From contig NZ_WUMK01000005.1 of assembly GCF_009827055.1 (NCBI RefSeq), positions 248,001 through 312,000 of the forward strand: a stretch of DNA of 64,000 nt, in the 5' to 3' direction. Origin of the DNA: Shinella kummerowiae. GTDB taxonomy: Bacteria; Pseudomonadota; Alphaproteobacteria; Rhizobiales; Rhizobiaceae. Under the pieces are notes generated by a model, which searched no databases, had not been told where the DNA came from, and was given only the letters and a program-made list of their open reading frames with translations. Both the position numbers and the translations under genes were made by a program. Below are positions 8,892 to 16,563 of the stretch, one piece after another; position 1 is the first letter of the stretch; every line of letters begins with the position of its first letter.

Positions 8892-9362
8892 TCAGGCCGT
8901 GTCGAACGCGGCTTCGCGCAGGCGCAACTGGCTGACGAAACCGGTATCCGGATCGGTCCATGAGCCGTATTCGAGTATGCCCTGTGCCTCGATCGGCGCA
9001 TTGAACTGCACGAAGGTCTGCTTGCGGGCGAGATAGACGACGAGAATGTTGTCGGGCCAGTCCGCATCCGAGGAGCAGAAGGGGCAGAGCGACATCGGGA
9101 TTTCGGTGAGCACGAAGAAATTCGCCTCCGCCTTCAGCGGCGGCGCCATGAAGCCTTTGATGGTGATTTCCTGGCCTGTCAGCCGCTTCACCTTGTCGGA
9201 AAATTCCAGCCCCAGCACGCCAAAGCTCTTGTAGAGCTCGCCGAAGCCGAGCGTCTCCGCAGCCAGCGCCGGTCGGGCAAGAGGCAGGATCGGCAGGGCC
9301 GCCAGTGCGCAGAGCATTCGCCGCCTGTCGAAAAACATACGGGAATCGTCCGTCATGGCCAT
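8892..9362 (-). CDS. DUF3299 family periplasmic protein
   Basis: 156-residue exported protein of unknown biochemical function. The N-terminus has a twin-arginine-like signal (FFDRRRMLCALAAL, then a hydrophobic stretch and ARPALA cleavage site), so folding before export, perhaps with a metal, is possible. The mature part contains the family's conserved GFMAPP and SLCPFCSSDADWPD segments; the CPFC pair could bind metal or form a disulfide. Two ATG codons lie 6 bases apart behind AAGGAAG; the first is used here, and the second (9356) has better spacing. It is the first gene of an operon with the LolD-type ATPase and the histidine-rich permease. That context suggests an envelope metal-handling role. 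Confidence 0.78.
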   Translation of the reverse strand: MAMTDDSRMFFDRRRMLCALAALPILPLARPALAAETLGFGELYKSFGVLGLEFSDKVKRLTGQEITIKGFMAPPLKAEANFFVLTEIPMSLCPFCSSDADWPDNILVVYLARKQTFVQFNAPIEAQGILEYGSWTDPDTGFVSQLRLREAAFDTA

Positions 9363-9387
9363 GCTTCCTTCTTCATCGACGAGAATA

Positions 9388-9415
9388 CGGACAGGCGGCG
9401 CGGGTCGCCTGTCCG
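9388..9415 (-). terminator. hairpin terminator after the alkaline phosphatase gene
   Basis: Perfect 10-base arms (CGGACAGGCG / CGCCTGTCCG) with an 8-base loop lie 14 bases beyond the phosphatase stop. On the minus strand the stem is followed by TATTCTC, a short T-rich tail. It separates the phosphatase from the DUF3299 operon, which starts 26 bases further on in the same direction. Confidence 0.65.
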
Positions 9416-9428
9416 CTATTGGGGTGGC

Positions 9429-11183
9429 TCAGTCCTTCGCTACGCCGAGCGCGAAGGCATCGGCCAGCACGCGGTAGACGTCGCTCTGCTCCATGTAGCC
9501 ACGGAAGCCTTCTGAGCCAGGACCGACCGCCTGAAGCACCACGTCGTCGACGGCGTGAACGCCGGTGTCGCCATCCTTCGGGATGTTACCCTGCACAAAG
9601 ACGGCGCCGGGCACGTCCTTGTATTCTTCGTTGGCAACATATTCCTTCGCCTCATTCTGCACGGCCGGAACGAACGGGCCGTCGAGCTTCGGACGGAAGG
9701 TTTCATAGTGGTCCGGGCCATTGTTGGCGGCCAGGAACAGACGACGGGAAACGTCGATGCGGTCCGGATAACCGTCTCCATTCGCATCTTCGTAGTTCGG
9801 GAAGCCGGCGTCGTCATAGGTGCCGACCTTGGCGCGCATCTCGTCGCCCGGCTTCTCGTCGTCGATGGTGCCGATGATGCCGACGCCATGGGTGTGGTCG
9901 CCGGTGACGACGATCAGCGTATCGGGGTTCTTGTCGGCAAACTCGCGCGCGACGGCAACGGCCTTGTCGAACTCGATCGTCTCGACGAGGGCACGATCCC
10001 AGTCGAGCGGGTGGCTCATCTTGTCGACCGATGCGGCTTCGACCATCAGGAAGAAACCGTCCGGGTTCTTCGAGAGCTTGTCGAGGGCGGCCTTGGTCAT
10101 GTCGACGAGGCCCGGCTGGTTCGGGAATTTTTCGACGGTGCCCTTCTTGAGGAATTCACGGTCGAGCGTCACGTCCAGGTTGCCGGTGTGGAACAGACCG
10201 AGCAGCTTGTCCTGGTTCGAGCCGGCAGCCGCGGCAAGTTCCGTCTTGTCGATCGCCAGCGCATAGCCGGCGTTCTTGAATTCGGCGATGTAATCCTTGT
10301 CGTCCTTGCGCTTCGAGCCCGGTACGTCCTTGCCGAGGAAGTAGGCCGAACCGCCACCCAGAAGCACATCCGGCTTGACGTCGAGGATCATGCCGACGAT
10401 GTCGGCCTTGTCGGCGCGCTTGCGGGTGTGGGCAACCAGGGCTGCCGGCGTGGCGTCCTGGAGTTCCGAGGTGGAAACGATGCCGATCGACTTCTTTGTC
10501 GTGCGGCGGAGCGCCTCGGCAATGGTTTCGACCTTCGGATCGTCCAGGCTTGCCGGCGTACGGTCGGCGTAGACGCCGAGCGCGTTGACGCGCGACTTGT
10601 GGCCGGTCATGTAGGCCGACATGGTGTTGGCGCTGTCGGTGGCGATCGAATGCGTCGAAGACGTGCCGATGAAGGCGACCGGCGGGATATCGTCCATTGC
10701 GAGGCGGCCGTTGGCCTTACCCTCTGTCATGCCCTTGGACATGATGCGCGCACCGGTGCGGTGGGCGACGGACAGGCCGTCGGCAATCAGGAAGATGATG
10801 TTCTTGGCTTTCGGCTCGGCAACGGTCGGGTAGACATCCCAGTTGACCGACTTGGCTTCGCTGCCGGCTGAGACTTCGACCTTGTAGGCGCCGGCCGCGG
10901 CGATCGTCAGGCCACGCAGGATGAGGGCGGAACCGAGGACTTTGTCTTCGTCGCCCTTTTCTTCGGCGACAAATTCAGCCTTCTTGCCGAAAACGGCTTC
11001 GTAGTCCTGGCCGTTGACGGTGACCTTCACGTCTTCCGGCTTCACGACGGTGTCGAACTCGACCTTGAAATCGAACGGCGAGCCGACGAGGATCGTCGCG
11101 CGATCCAGCGGATAAACGGTTGCAGCATTTGCGGCGCCGGCGAGCATCGTTGCCGATGCCAGAGCGAGGATGAGTTTACGCAT
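9429..11183 (-). CDS. alkaline phosphatase, periplasmic
   Basis: 584-residue secreted phosphomonoesterase of the PhoA-type superfamily. A Sec signal peptide (residues 1-20, cleavage after GAANA) is followed by a beta-rich N-terminal domain of about 100 residues. The catalytic domain has metal ligand Asp135 in FLIADGLS and the TDSA nucleophile motif with Ser184. Later, VVTGDHTHG supplies metal-binding Asp and His residues. The domain is larger than the roughly 470 residues of E. coli PhoA because of the N-terminal extension. A strong Pho box lies about 50 bases upstream, so expression under phosphate starvation is expected. It ends at a hairpin terminator. Confidence 0.88.
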   Translation of the reverse strand: MRKLILALASATMLAGAANAATVYPLDRATILVGSPFDFKVEFDTVVKPEDVKVTVNGQDYEAVFGKKAEFVAEEKGDEDKVLGSALILRGLTIAAAGAYKVEVSAGSEAKSVNWDVYPTVAEPKAKNIIFLIADGLSVAHRTGARIMSKGMTEGKANGRLAMDDIPPVAFIGTSSTHSIATDSANTMSAYMTGHKSRVNALGVYADRTPASLDDPKVETIAEALRRTTKKSIGIVSTSELQDATPAALVAHTRKRADKADIVGMILDVKPDVLLGGGSAYFLGKDVPGSKRKDDKDYIAEFKNAGYALAIDKTELAAAAGSNQDKLLGLFHTGNLDVTLDREFLKKGTVEKFPNQPGLVDMTKAALDKLSKNPDGFFLMVEAASVDKMSHPLDWDRALVETIEFDKAVAVAREFADKNPDTLIVVTGDHTHGVGIIGTIDDEKPGDEMRAKVGTYDDAGFPNYEDANGDGYPDRIDVSRRLFLAANNGPDHYETFRPKLDGPFVPAVQNEAKEYVANEEYKDVPGAVFVQGNIPKDGDTGVHAVDDVVLQAVGPGSEGFRGYMEQSDVYRVLADAFALGVAKD

Positions 11184-11234
11184 GGGGGTGCCTCTCTTGA
11201 GCGGTGCGTTACCCCCTTGCGATAGAAACTCAGC

Positions 11235-11252
11235 ATGACAGGCGTATTACAG
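11235..11252 (-). promoter_or_regulatory. Pho box upstream of the alkaline phosphatase gene
   Basis: Read on the minus strand the site is CTGTAAT-ACGC-CTGTCAT: two PhoB half-sites at exact 11-base spacing, one perfect and one with a single mismatch. A third weaker copy, CTGTGAC, lies 12 bases upstream. The box sits about 50 bases before the phosphatase start codon, where PhoB normally replaces the -35 element. Confidence 0.8.
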
Positions 11253-11270
11253 CCAGTGTCACAGGCGGCT

Positions 11271-12853
11271 TCACCCTTTGGCAGAAATCGCGCTCAGCTC
11301 CTCGAGGTCGAGGTCCCGTTCCAGCTCGTGTAGCGTCTCGTCGTCGATCTCACCGGCGCGGTGAAGCCGGATGAGTTCACGCCGTCCCGTCGCGACCGCC
11401 TCGAGAACGAGGTCGAAATGGGCGTGGAGCAGGGGCGTATAGTGCTGGGTGCGTTCGGCATAATCGACGATCGACACGGCTCTTCGTTGATATTTGTCCA
11501 GCAATTGCGGATGGATGAGTTTGCCTTCGCTATCGTAAGCCCGGTTTTGCACGTCACGAATTGCGCCTGGGCCATGGCGGCCTCGGCCTGGCTCATGGTG
11601 AGCCGGGCCTTGTCCGATTCCGGTTCGCTCAACCGCGCCCAGGCGATCACGCGTCCCAGCGTCGTGCCTTGCAGCAGCACGGTGCCGAGAATGATGGCGA
11701 ACGACGTCACCAGGATGAAGTCGCGGCCGGGGAAGCTTTCCGGCACGCTCAGCGCCAGCGCGAGCGTGACCACGCCGCGAACACCGGCCCAGCTGAGCAC
11801 GGTCGCTCCGCCGGCGCCGATTGGCGTGTATCGCTTGATCCCCAGCATATTGCAGAGCCGGATTGCGAGGTCGGAGCCGAACACCCAGGCGAAGCGGGCG
11901 ACGGTGAGGGCCAGCAGGATCACGAGGATCGGCCATCCGAGATCGGCGATTACCACGCTGAAGCCGCCGCCGCGTTCGACGACGCCCCGCAGCGACAGGC
12001 CGATCAGGATGAAGACCGCCGCCTCCATGAGGAAGACGAGCACGGTCCAGAAGGAGGTGCCACGCATGCGCGTTGCGGCCGAAAAAGCGGTGTGCTGGTG
12101 CCAGCCGGCGATCAGGCCAGTGGTCACGGTGGCAATGACGCCCGACACGTGGATGAACTCGCCGAGCAGGTAGGACACCCAGGACAGCAGCGCCGTGGCG
12201 GCGATGATCAGATACTCGTCGCCAAGACGGCGCACCAGCAGAACCCATGCCATGCCGATGGCGATGCCGACGAGCGCGCCGCCGACCGCCAGCACAAAAA
12301 AGCTGCCCATAGCATCGACGGTGCTGAAGACGCCGGTGACGCCGGCGGCGATGGCGAAGCGGAAGAGGACCAGGCCGCTTGCATCATTGAACAGGCTTTC
12401 CCCTTCGAGCAGGATCTGCAAGCGCCGTGGCAGCTTCACCCGTTGCAGCACGGCGCGGGCGGAGACCGCATCGGGCGGCGAGACGATCGCCCCCAACGCC
12501 GCGCAGGCCGCCCAAGGAAGCGATGGGAACAGCAGATGCGTGACAACAGCCACGACGGCGCAGGTGAAGAACACCGCGCCAATGGCAAGCGAGGCGATGC
12601 CGATCATATGGCGGCGCAAGGGACCAAGCGCGATGAACCAGGCTCCATCCATGAGCAATGGCGGCAGGAAAATGACGAGCACCAGCGCCGGGTCGACTTC
12701 GATCGTGGGCAGGCCAGGCACGAAGGCCAGCAACGCGCCGCCCGCAAGCAGCGCCACCGATGGCGGCAGCCCGAGCCGGTGGGCCGCGTAATGCAGCGCG
12801 ATGATCGCCACGAACATGCCGATCACCAGCTCGAACAAATGTGTTGGATCCAT
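11271..12853 (-). pseudogene. CPA1-family Na+/H+ antiporter with a 3' frameshift
   Basis: Inner-membrane cation/proton antiporter. From the ATG at 12853 (MDPTHLFELVIGM) the frame encodes about 430 residues with some twelve transmembrane helices and the CPA1 signatures SPPDAVSARAVL, GESLFNDASGLV and SWAGVRGVVTLALAL. After AEAAMAQAQ the frame runs into a low-complexity Ser/Thr/Arg tail ending at 11294. The expected cytoplasmic tail (DVQNRAYDSEG, KLIHPQLLDKYQRRAVSI, ending LEELSAISAKG) continues in another frame to 11271. A single missing base near 11558-11560 restores one 527-codon gene. This may be a sequencing error or a real mutation; if real, the pore domain could still be made with an altered tail. 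Confidence 0.78.
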
Positions 12854-12903
12854 AGGGGCTGTATCCTGAAATGGCTTTATTACGACGCGCTTCATTACAA
12901 GGC

Positions 12904-12920
12904 GCGTTTTGCCAAAACGC
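12904..12920. repeat. short perfect inverted repeat upstream of the antiporter gene
   Basis: GCGTTTT-GCC-AAAACGC has perfect 7-base arms. It lies 51 bases upstream of the antiporter start and 55 bases after the DhaL stop. It may be an operator, or a second hairpin helping the terminator at 12939-12974. Confidence 0.4.
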
Positions 12921-12938
12921 AATCGCTCAAGGGATAAC

Positions 12939-12974
12939 GACCGGATCGGCCCCCCGAAAAGTTTCTATCCGGTC
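12939..12974 (-). terminator. putative terminator of the SorC-DhaK/DhaL operon
   Basis: An 8-base perfect stem (GACCGGAT / ATCCGGTC) with a 20-base loop begins directly after the DhaL stop codon on the minus strand and is followed by TTATCCC. The loop is long, so strength is doubtful. Confidence 0.45.
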
Positions 12975-13610
12975 CTACATCGTCTCTGCCATTGCCCGGA
13001 CCAGAGCCGTTGCGGAGACGGCGCCGGGATCGAGGTGGCCGAGGGAGCGTTCCCGCAGGCGGGCGGCGCGGCCCTTGGCGGCAACCATCGTGGCAGTCGC
13101 CGCCGCACCGTTGTCGGCTGCGGCCGTAACCGCGCTCCAGAATTCCTGTTTCGAACGGCCTTCGGCAACCGCTGTGGTGGCGGCCTCCGCGGCGGGCAGC
13201 CAAACGTCCAGCATCGTCTTGTCGCCGCGCTGCGCCTTGCCGCGGTCGCGAATGCCCTCCGAAATCGCGACCAGCATGTCCCGATTGGCGGCGAGGTCGA
13301 GTTCGGAACGCGTGGCAAGTGCCTGGGCGGCGCGGCGAAAGCCCGTCGAATAGAGTGGACCCGTCGATGCGCCGACAGCGTCAAGGAAGCCGGCCGCTGC
13401 CGTCGACATCACCTCTGAAAGGGTTGCCGTGTCGAGATCCAGCTTTGCAAGCGCCGCATTCACCGCCTTGAAGCCGATCGACATGGTGATGCCGTGATCT
13501 CCATCGCCGATCGCGCCGTCGAGTTCAGACAGGCGGTCCTTTTCCGTCTCGATCACCTGGGACATCCTCTCGAACATCCTGGCGAGAGCCTGTGCCGCAT
13601 TTTCCGACAT
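12975..13610 (-). CDS. dhaL: dihydroxyacetone kinase L-subunit domain protein (DhaL), copy paired with SorC-DhaK
   Basis: 211-residue ADP/ATP-binding subunit of a dihydroxyacetone-type kinase. The Mg-nucleotide motif DGAIGDGDHG is at residues 31-40, with Asp31, Asp36 and Asp38 as the conserved metal ligands. GASTGPLYSTGF and the GRAARLRERSLGHLDPGA segment (nucleotide lid) follow. DhaL transfers phosphate to the ketose bound covalently by DhaK. It starts 28 bases after the gene for the SorC-DhaK fusion and is the natural partner of that protein. No DhaM (PTS donor) gene is near. The C-terminus ends with MAETM, a normal length for the family. Confidence 0.9.
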   Translation of the reverse strand: MSENAAQALARMFERMSQVIETEKDRLSELDGAIGDGDHGITMSIGFKAVNAALAKLDLDTATLSEVMSTAAAGFLDAVGASTGPLYSTGFRRAAQALATRSELDLAANRDMLVAISEGIRDRGKAQRGDKTMLDVWLPAAEAATTAVAEGRSKQEFWSAVTAAADNGAAATATMVAAKGRAARLRERSLGHLDPGAVSATALVRAMAETM

Positions 13611-13638
13611 TTCTTCCTCCCCTTGGGCGCACGCGGCC

Positions 13639-15756
13639 TCAGTTCCGAGCCGCCTCGTCCGGTTCCGGCGCGTTGATGGTCAGGATCGCCGACTGGCATG
13701 GATGGTGCAGCAGGTCGGTCAGTTGGCGGTCGAGATGCAGGATGGAGATGGAGGCGCCCGCCATATCCAGCGACGTGCAGTAGTGCCCCACCCAATTGGC
13801 CTCGATCGTGATGTTCTTGGCGGCAAGCCGCTGCTCCACCCGCCGAAACAGGATGTAGAGCTCCATTAACGGCGTCGCGCCGAAGGAATTGACCAGCACC
13901 GCCACGCGGTCGCCGGCCTCGGCCTTCATCTCCTTGAAGATGTTGTCCATGATCGTGTCGACGATCTCGTCGGCGGTGCGGACGCGCTCGCGCGACACAC
14001 CGGGCTCGCCGTGGATACCCATGCCGAGTTCCATGTCGTCAGGGCCGATCTCGAAATTATGCCGCCGCGTCTGCGGCATAGAGCAGGATTCGAGCGCGAC
14101 GCCGACCGTGAAGGTGCGATCGTTGGCTTTGCGGGTGATCGCCTCGCATTCATCGAGCGTCAGGCCGCGATCGCAGGCGGCGCCCGCCACCTTGAAGACG
14201 AAGAAGTTGCCCGCGACGCCGCGCCGGCCTTCCTTGTCCTCGACAGGCGACGACATGACGTCATCCGTCGTCAGGATCGTGCGAATCGGAATGCCCTGTT
14301 CCTCGACCAGTTCGGCCGCCATCTCGAAGTTCATGACATCGCCGGCATAGTTACCATAAACGAAGAGCACGCCGGCACCCCCCGAAGCGGCAACGGCGCA
14401 TTTGGCGATCGGATCGGGCGGGGGCGAGGAAAAGATGTTGCCGACGGCGACCGCGTCGGCAAGCCCCTTGCCGACATAACCGACGAAGCAGGGCTCGTGT
14501 CCCGTGCCGCCGCCGATGACGAGGCCGACCTTGCCGGGGCGGGGGCCGTTTCGGGCGACGAGCGCGCGGCGCGAGCCGGGCACAGGCTGGAGGTAGGGCT
14601 TGTGCGCGGCAATCAGGCCGTCGAGCATTTCCTCGACCACGTCGTTGGGATTGTTGAGGAATTTCTTGACATGTGTGCGGTAGGCATTGGCGACAGGCGC
14701 GCTTTTCTGCCGTTGCGAAAGCTTGCCATCGAGGCTTGTCACACCATCGGCACGCAAGATGCCGGCGCCGGTCGCCGCATCCGTCACCAGGACATTGACA
14801 TAGCCGCCGCGCAAGGCCGCCAGCAGTGCGGGGACCTTGTCGAAGCCGCCAGCGACGGCGACGCGCGTGCCGATGCCGCGCAGCATCTCCAGCGACATGC
14901 CGATCGTGCGGTCGTCGAGCGGACCGTCGACCGGGCGGCCGCGCTCGTCGATGAAGCGCCCGGCGAGCACGCCGGCCGCGCCCTTGGCGAGATAGTGCTG
15001 CAAGGGCACGGATTCGAAGAAACCGCTGGTGTGGATCGTCGAGTTGGGCCGGAGTGACGATATGCCGAAGACAATGCGGTTGGCCCGTGCGAGCGTGTCG
15101 AACTGCTCGCGGATGAGTGGTTCGGCAAGCAGCATGCGCTGCATTTCGGCGGAAGCGACGACGGCGGGTGCGGTGATGTTGACGCAGCGTGCCGAGATCG
15201 CGCGTGCGACGGCGGCGGTGGTCAGTTCCGGCGTATAGGTGAAGTTGGCCGTTGTACCGCCCGTTGCCTGCACGACCGTCACGTCCTGCAGCGGCCCCGT
15301 TTCCAGATGCTCGCCAACGGAGAGGACCGTGCGGCCCCAGGCGACGGCGAGTGTGTCGCCGGATTTGACCAGCTTGGCGAGCGCCTGCGCCCCCGCCGCA
15401 CCCAGCCGGCCGATCAGCGGGCGGGTGTTGTCGTCATTGGGCACGACCAGGCAATCCGACAGGCCGAAATGGCGCTTCAGCTCCTGCGCGATGGTGAGTG
15501 AGGCAAGCCGCGCAGGTTCGATGGAGATGTTGACGATGCCCTTCTCGCGGGCATCGGCGAGATAGCTGTTGACGGTCGCGCGTGAGACACCCATCGCCTC
15601 GGCGATCTCGCCCTGCGTCATGCCGTCTTCGTAATAGAGCCAGCAGGCCCAGACATAGGGATCGTCGCCATAGCGCAGCGGTATCGAATCCACGCCTTCC
15701 GGCCCGTTCACCCGGCCGATGCCGCCCTTGCGCGGCGAGGAAGTCTTGATTGCCAT
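13639..15756 (-). CDS. SorC-family transcriptional regulator fused to a DhaK kinase subunit
   Basis: 705-residue fusion. Residues 30-75 form the SorC helix-turn-helix (MTQGEIAEAMGVSRATVNSY at 46-65); residues about 90-345 form the sugar-phosphate-binding effector domain, ending with the usual VLVTDAATGAGILR. After a short linker, residues about 360-690 are a full DhaK domain: GGGTGHEP at 415-422, YGNYAGDVMNF, and GMGIHGEPG, where His582 aligns with the histidine that forms the hemiaminal with the ketose. The start ATG at 15756 gives the standard SorC N-terminus; a TTG extension to 15813 lacks a spaced ribosome site. It lies 150 bases downstream of a terminator, so it has its own promoter, and it is followed by dhaL. 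The likely role is ketose phosphorylation combined with sensing of substrate or product. Confidence 0.88.
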   Translation of the reverse strand: MAIKTSSPRKGGIGRVNGPEGVDSIPLRYGDDPYVWACWLYYEDGMTQGEIAEAMGVSRATVNSYLADAREKGIVNISIEPARLASLTIAQELKRHFGLSDCLVVPNDDNTRPLIGRLGAAGAQALAKLVKSGDTLAVAWGRTVLSVGEHLETGPLQDVTVVQATGGTTANFTYTPELTTAAVARAISARCVNITAPAVVASAEMQRMLLAEPLIREQFDTLARANRIVFGISSLRPNSTIHTSGFFESVPLQHYLAKGAAGVLAGRFIDERGRPVDGPLDDRTIGMSLEMLRGIGTRVAVAGGFDKVPALLAALRGGYVNVLVTDAATGAGILRADGVTSLDGKLSQRQKSAPVANAYRTHVKKFLNNPNDVVEEMLDGLIAAHKPYLQPVPGSRRALVARNGPRPGKVGLVIGGGTGHEPCFVGYVGKGLADAVAVGNIFSSPPPDPIAKCAVAASGGAGVLFVYGNYAGDVMNFEMAAELVEEQGIPIRTILTTDDVMSSPVEDKEGRRGVAGNFFVFKVAGAACDRGLTLDECEAITRKANDRTFTVGVALESCSMPQTRRHNFEIGPDDMELGMGIHGEPGVSRERVRTADEIVDTIMDNIFKEMKAEAGDRVAVLVNSFGATPLMELYILFRRVEQRLAAKNITIEANWVGHYCTSLDMAGASISILHLDRQLTDLLHHPCQSAILTINAPEPDEAARN

Positions 15757-15836
15757 CAGTTTCGCCGGTCCCCTTCTGGCGGCGAAGATGAAAGCAATGC
15801 CGCCGGTTTGCAACCTGCCTTCATCAAAAAAGCGGT

Positions 15837-15867
15837 GCGCGGCCCGTCACGATGGACAGGGCCGCGC
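15837..15867 (-). terminator. terminator at the end of the sugar transporter-SDR-DhaKL operon
   Basis: Perfect 9-base GC stem (GCGCGGCCC / GGGCCGCGC), 13-base loop. On the minus strand it is followed by ACCGC and six T residues (15831-15826). It lies about 40 bases after the DhaL stop and isolates this operon from the SorC-DhaK gene. Confidence 0.82.
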
Positions 15868-15906
15868 GTCCGGGGAGGAACCTGTAAATTCCGGGTGTCA
15901 CGACGA

Positions 15907-16548
15907 TCAGGTCAGCCGCGCGCGCGCGCCGTCGGACAATTCCTTGAGAATGATGGCGCAGGAGGTTGCCCCCGCATCCAGCACGCCGAGCGACCGTTCG
16001 CCGAGACGGCTGGCGCGGCCGATTTTTGCCACCAGATTGATCGTCGAATCGCGGCCAGCTTCGGCAGCGGCAACGAGCGCTTCCAGCGCATCGCTGAACG
16101 ATTTGCCCTCGGCCGCGGCCTTGTCGAACGCCTTGATAGCCGGAACGAGCGTGTCGATCAGCGTCTTGTCGCCGACCTTGGCCGAGCCGATCGACTGGAT
16201 ACCGGCAAGACCGGCATGCAGCATCTTGCTGTAGGTCGCGGCATCGATCGCCTCGACACCCTCGATCGTCTCGGCGAATTCGGTGAACATCACGCCGTAG
16301 AGCGGACCCATCGAGCCGCCGATCTCCGTCATCAGCACGGTGCCGAGCGTATCGAGGGATTCGGCGAGCGGGGCGTCCTTGCCCTTCAGTCGCTCCGCCG
16401 CCATGCCAAAGCCCTTGGCCATGTTCACGCCGTGGTCGCCGTCGCCGATCTTGCCGTCGATTTCGCTGAGATAGGCGCGGTTCTCGACGATCCGCTCCGC
16501 CATCGACAGAACGATGGCGCCGGAGGATGCATTGTCGAAAGTCTGCAT
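15907..16548 (-). CDS. dhaL: DhaL-type kinase subunit, copy in the sugar operon
   Basis: 213-residue nucleotide-binding subunit of a ketose/dihydroxyacetone kinase. DGKIGDGDHG is at residues 31-40, with the metal ligands Asp31, Asp36 and Asp38 at the same numbers as in the other copy. GGSMGPLYGVMF and the lid segment GRASRLGERSLGVLDAGA are present. It starts 15 bases after the DhaK gene and is the last gene of the operon before the terminator. The two DhaL copies share family motifs but differ clearly outside them, so they are paralogues rather than a recent duplication. Confidence 0.9.
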   Translation of the reverse strand: MQTFDNASSGAIVLSMAERIVENRAYLSEIDGKIGDGDHGVNMAKGFGMAAERLKGKDAPLAESLDTLGTVLMTEIGGSMGPLYGVMFTEFAETIEGVEAIDAATYSKMLHAGLAGIQSIGSAKVGDKTLIDTLVPAIKAFDKAAAEGKSFSDALEALVAAAEAGRDSTINLVAKIGRASRLGERSLGVLDAGATSCAIILKELSDGARARLT

Positions 16549-16563
16549 GGGGTCGTCCTCCGG

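Noticed and set aside
9555-10871. Plus-strand frame opposite the alkaline phosphatase
   Set aside because: Lacks any motif, while the minus strand has signal peptide, nucleophile and metal ligands.
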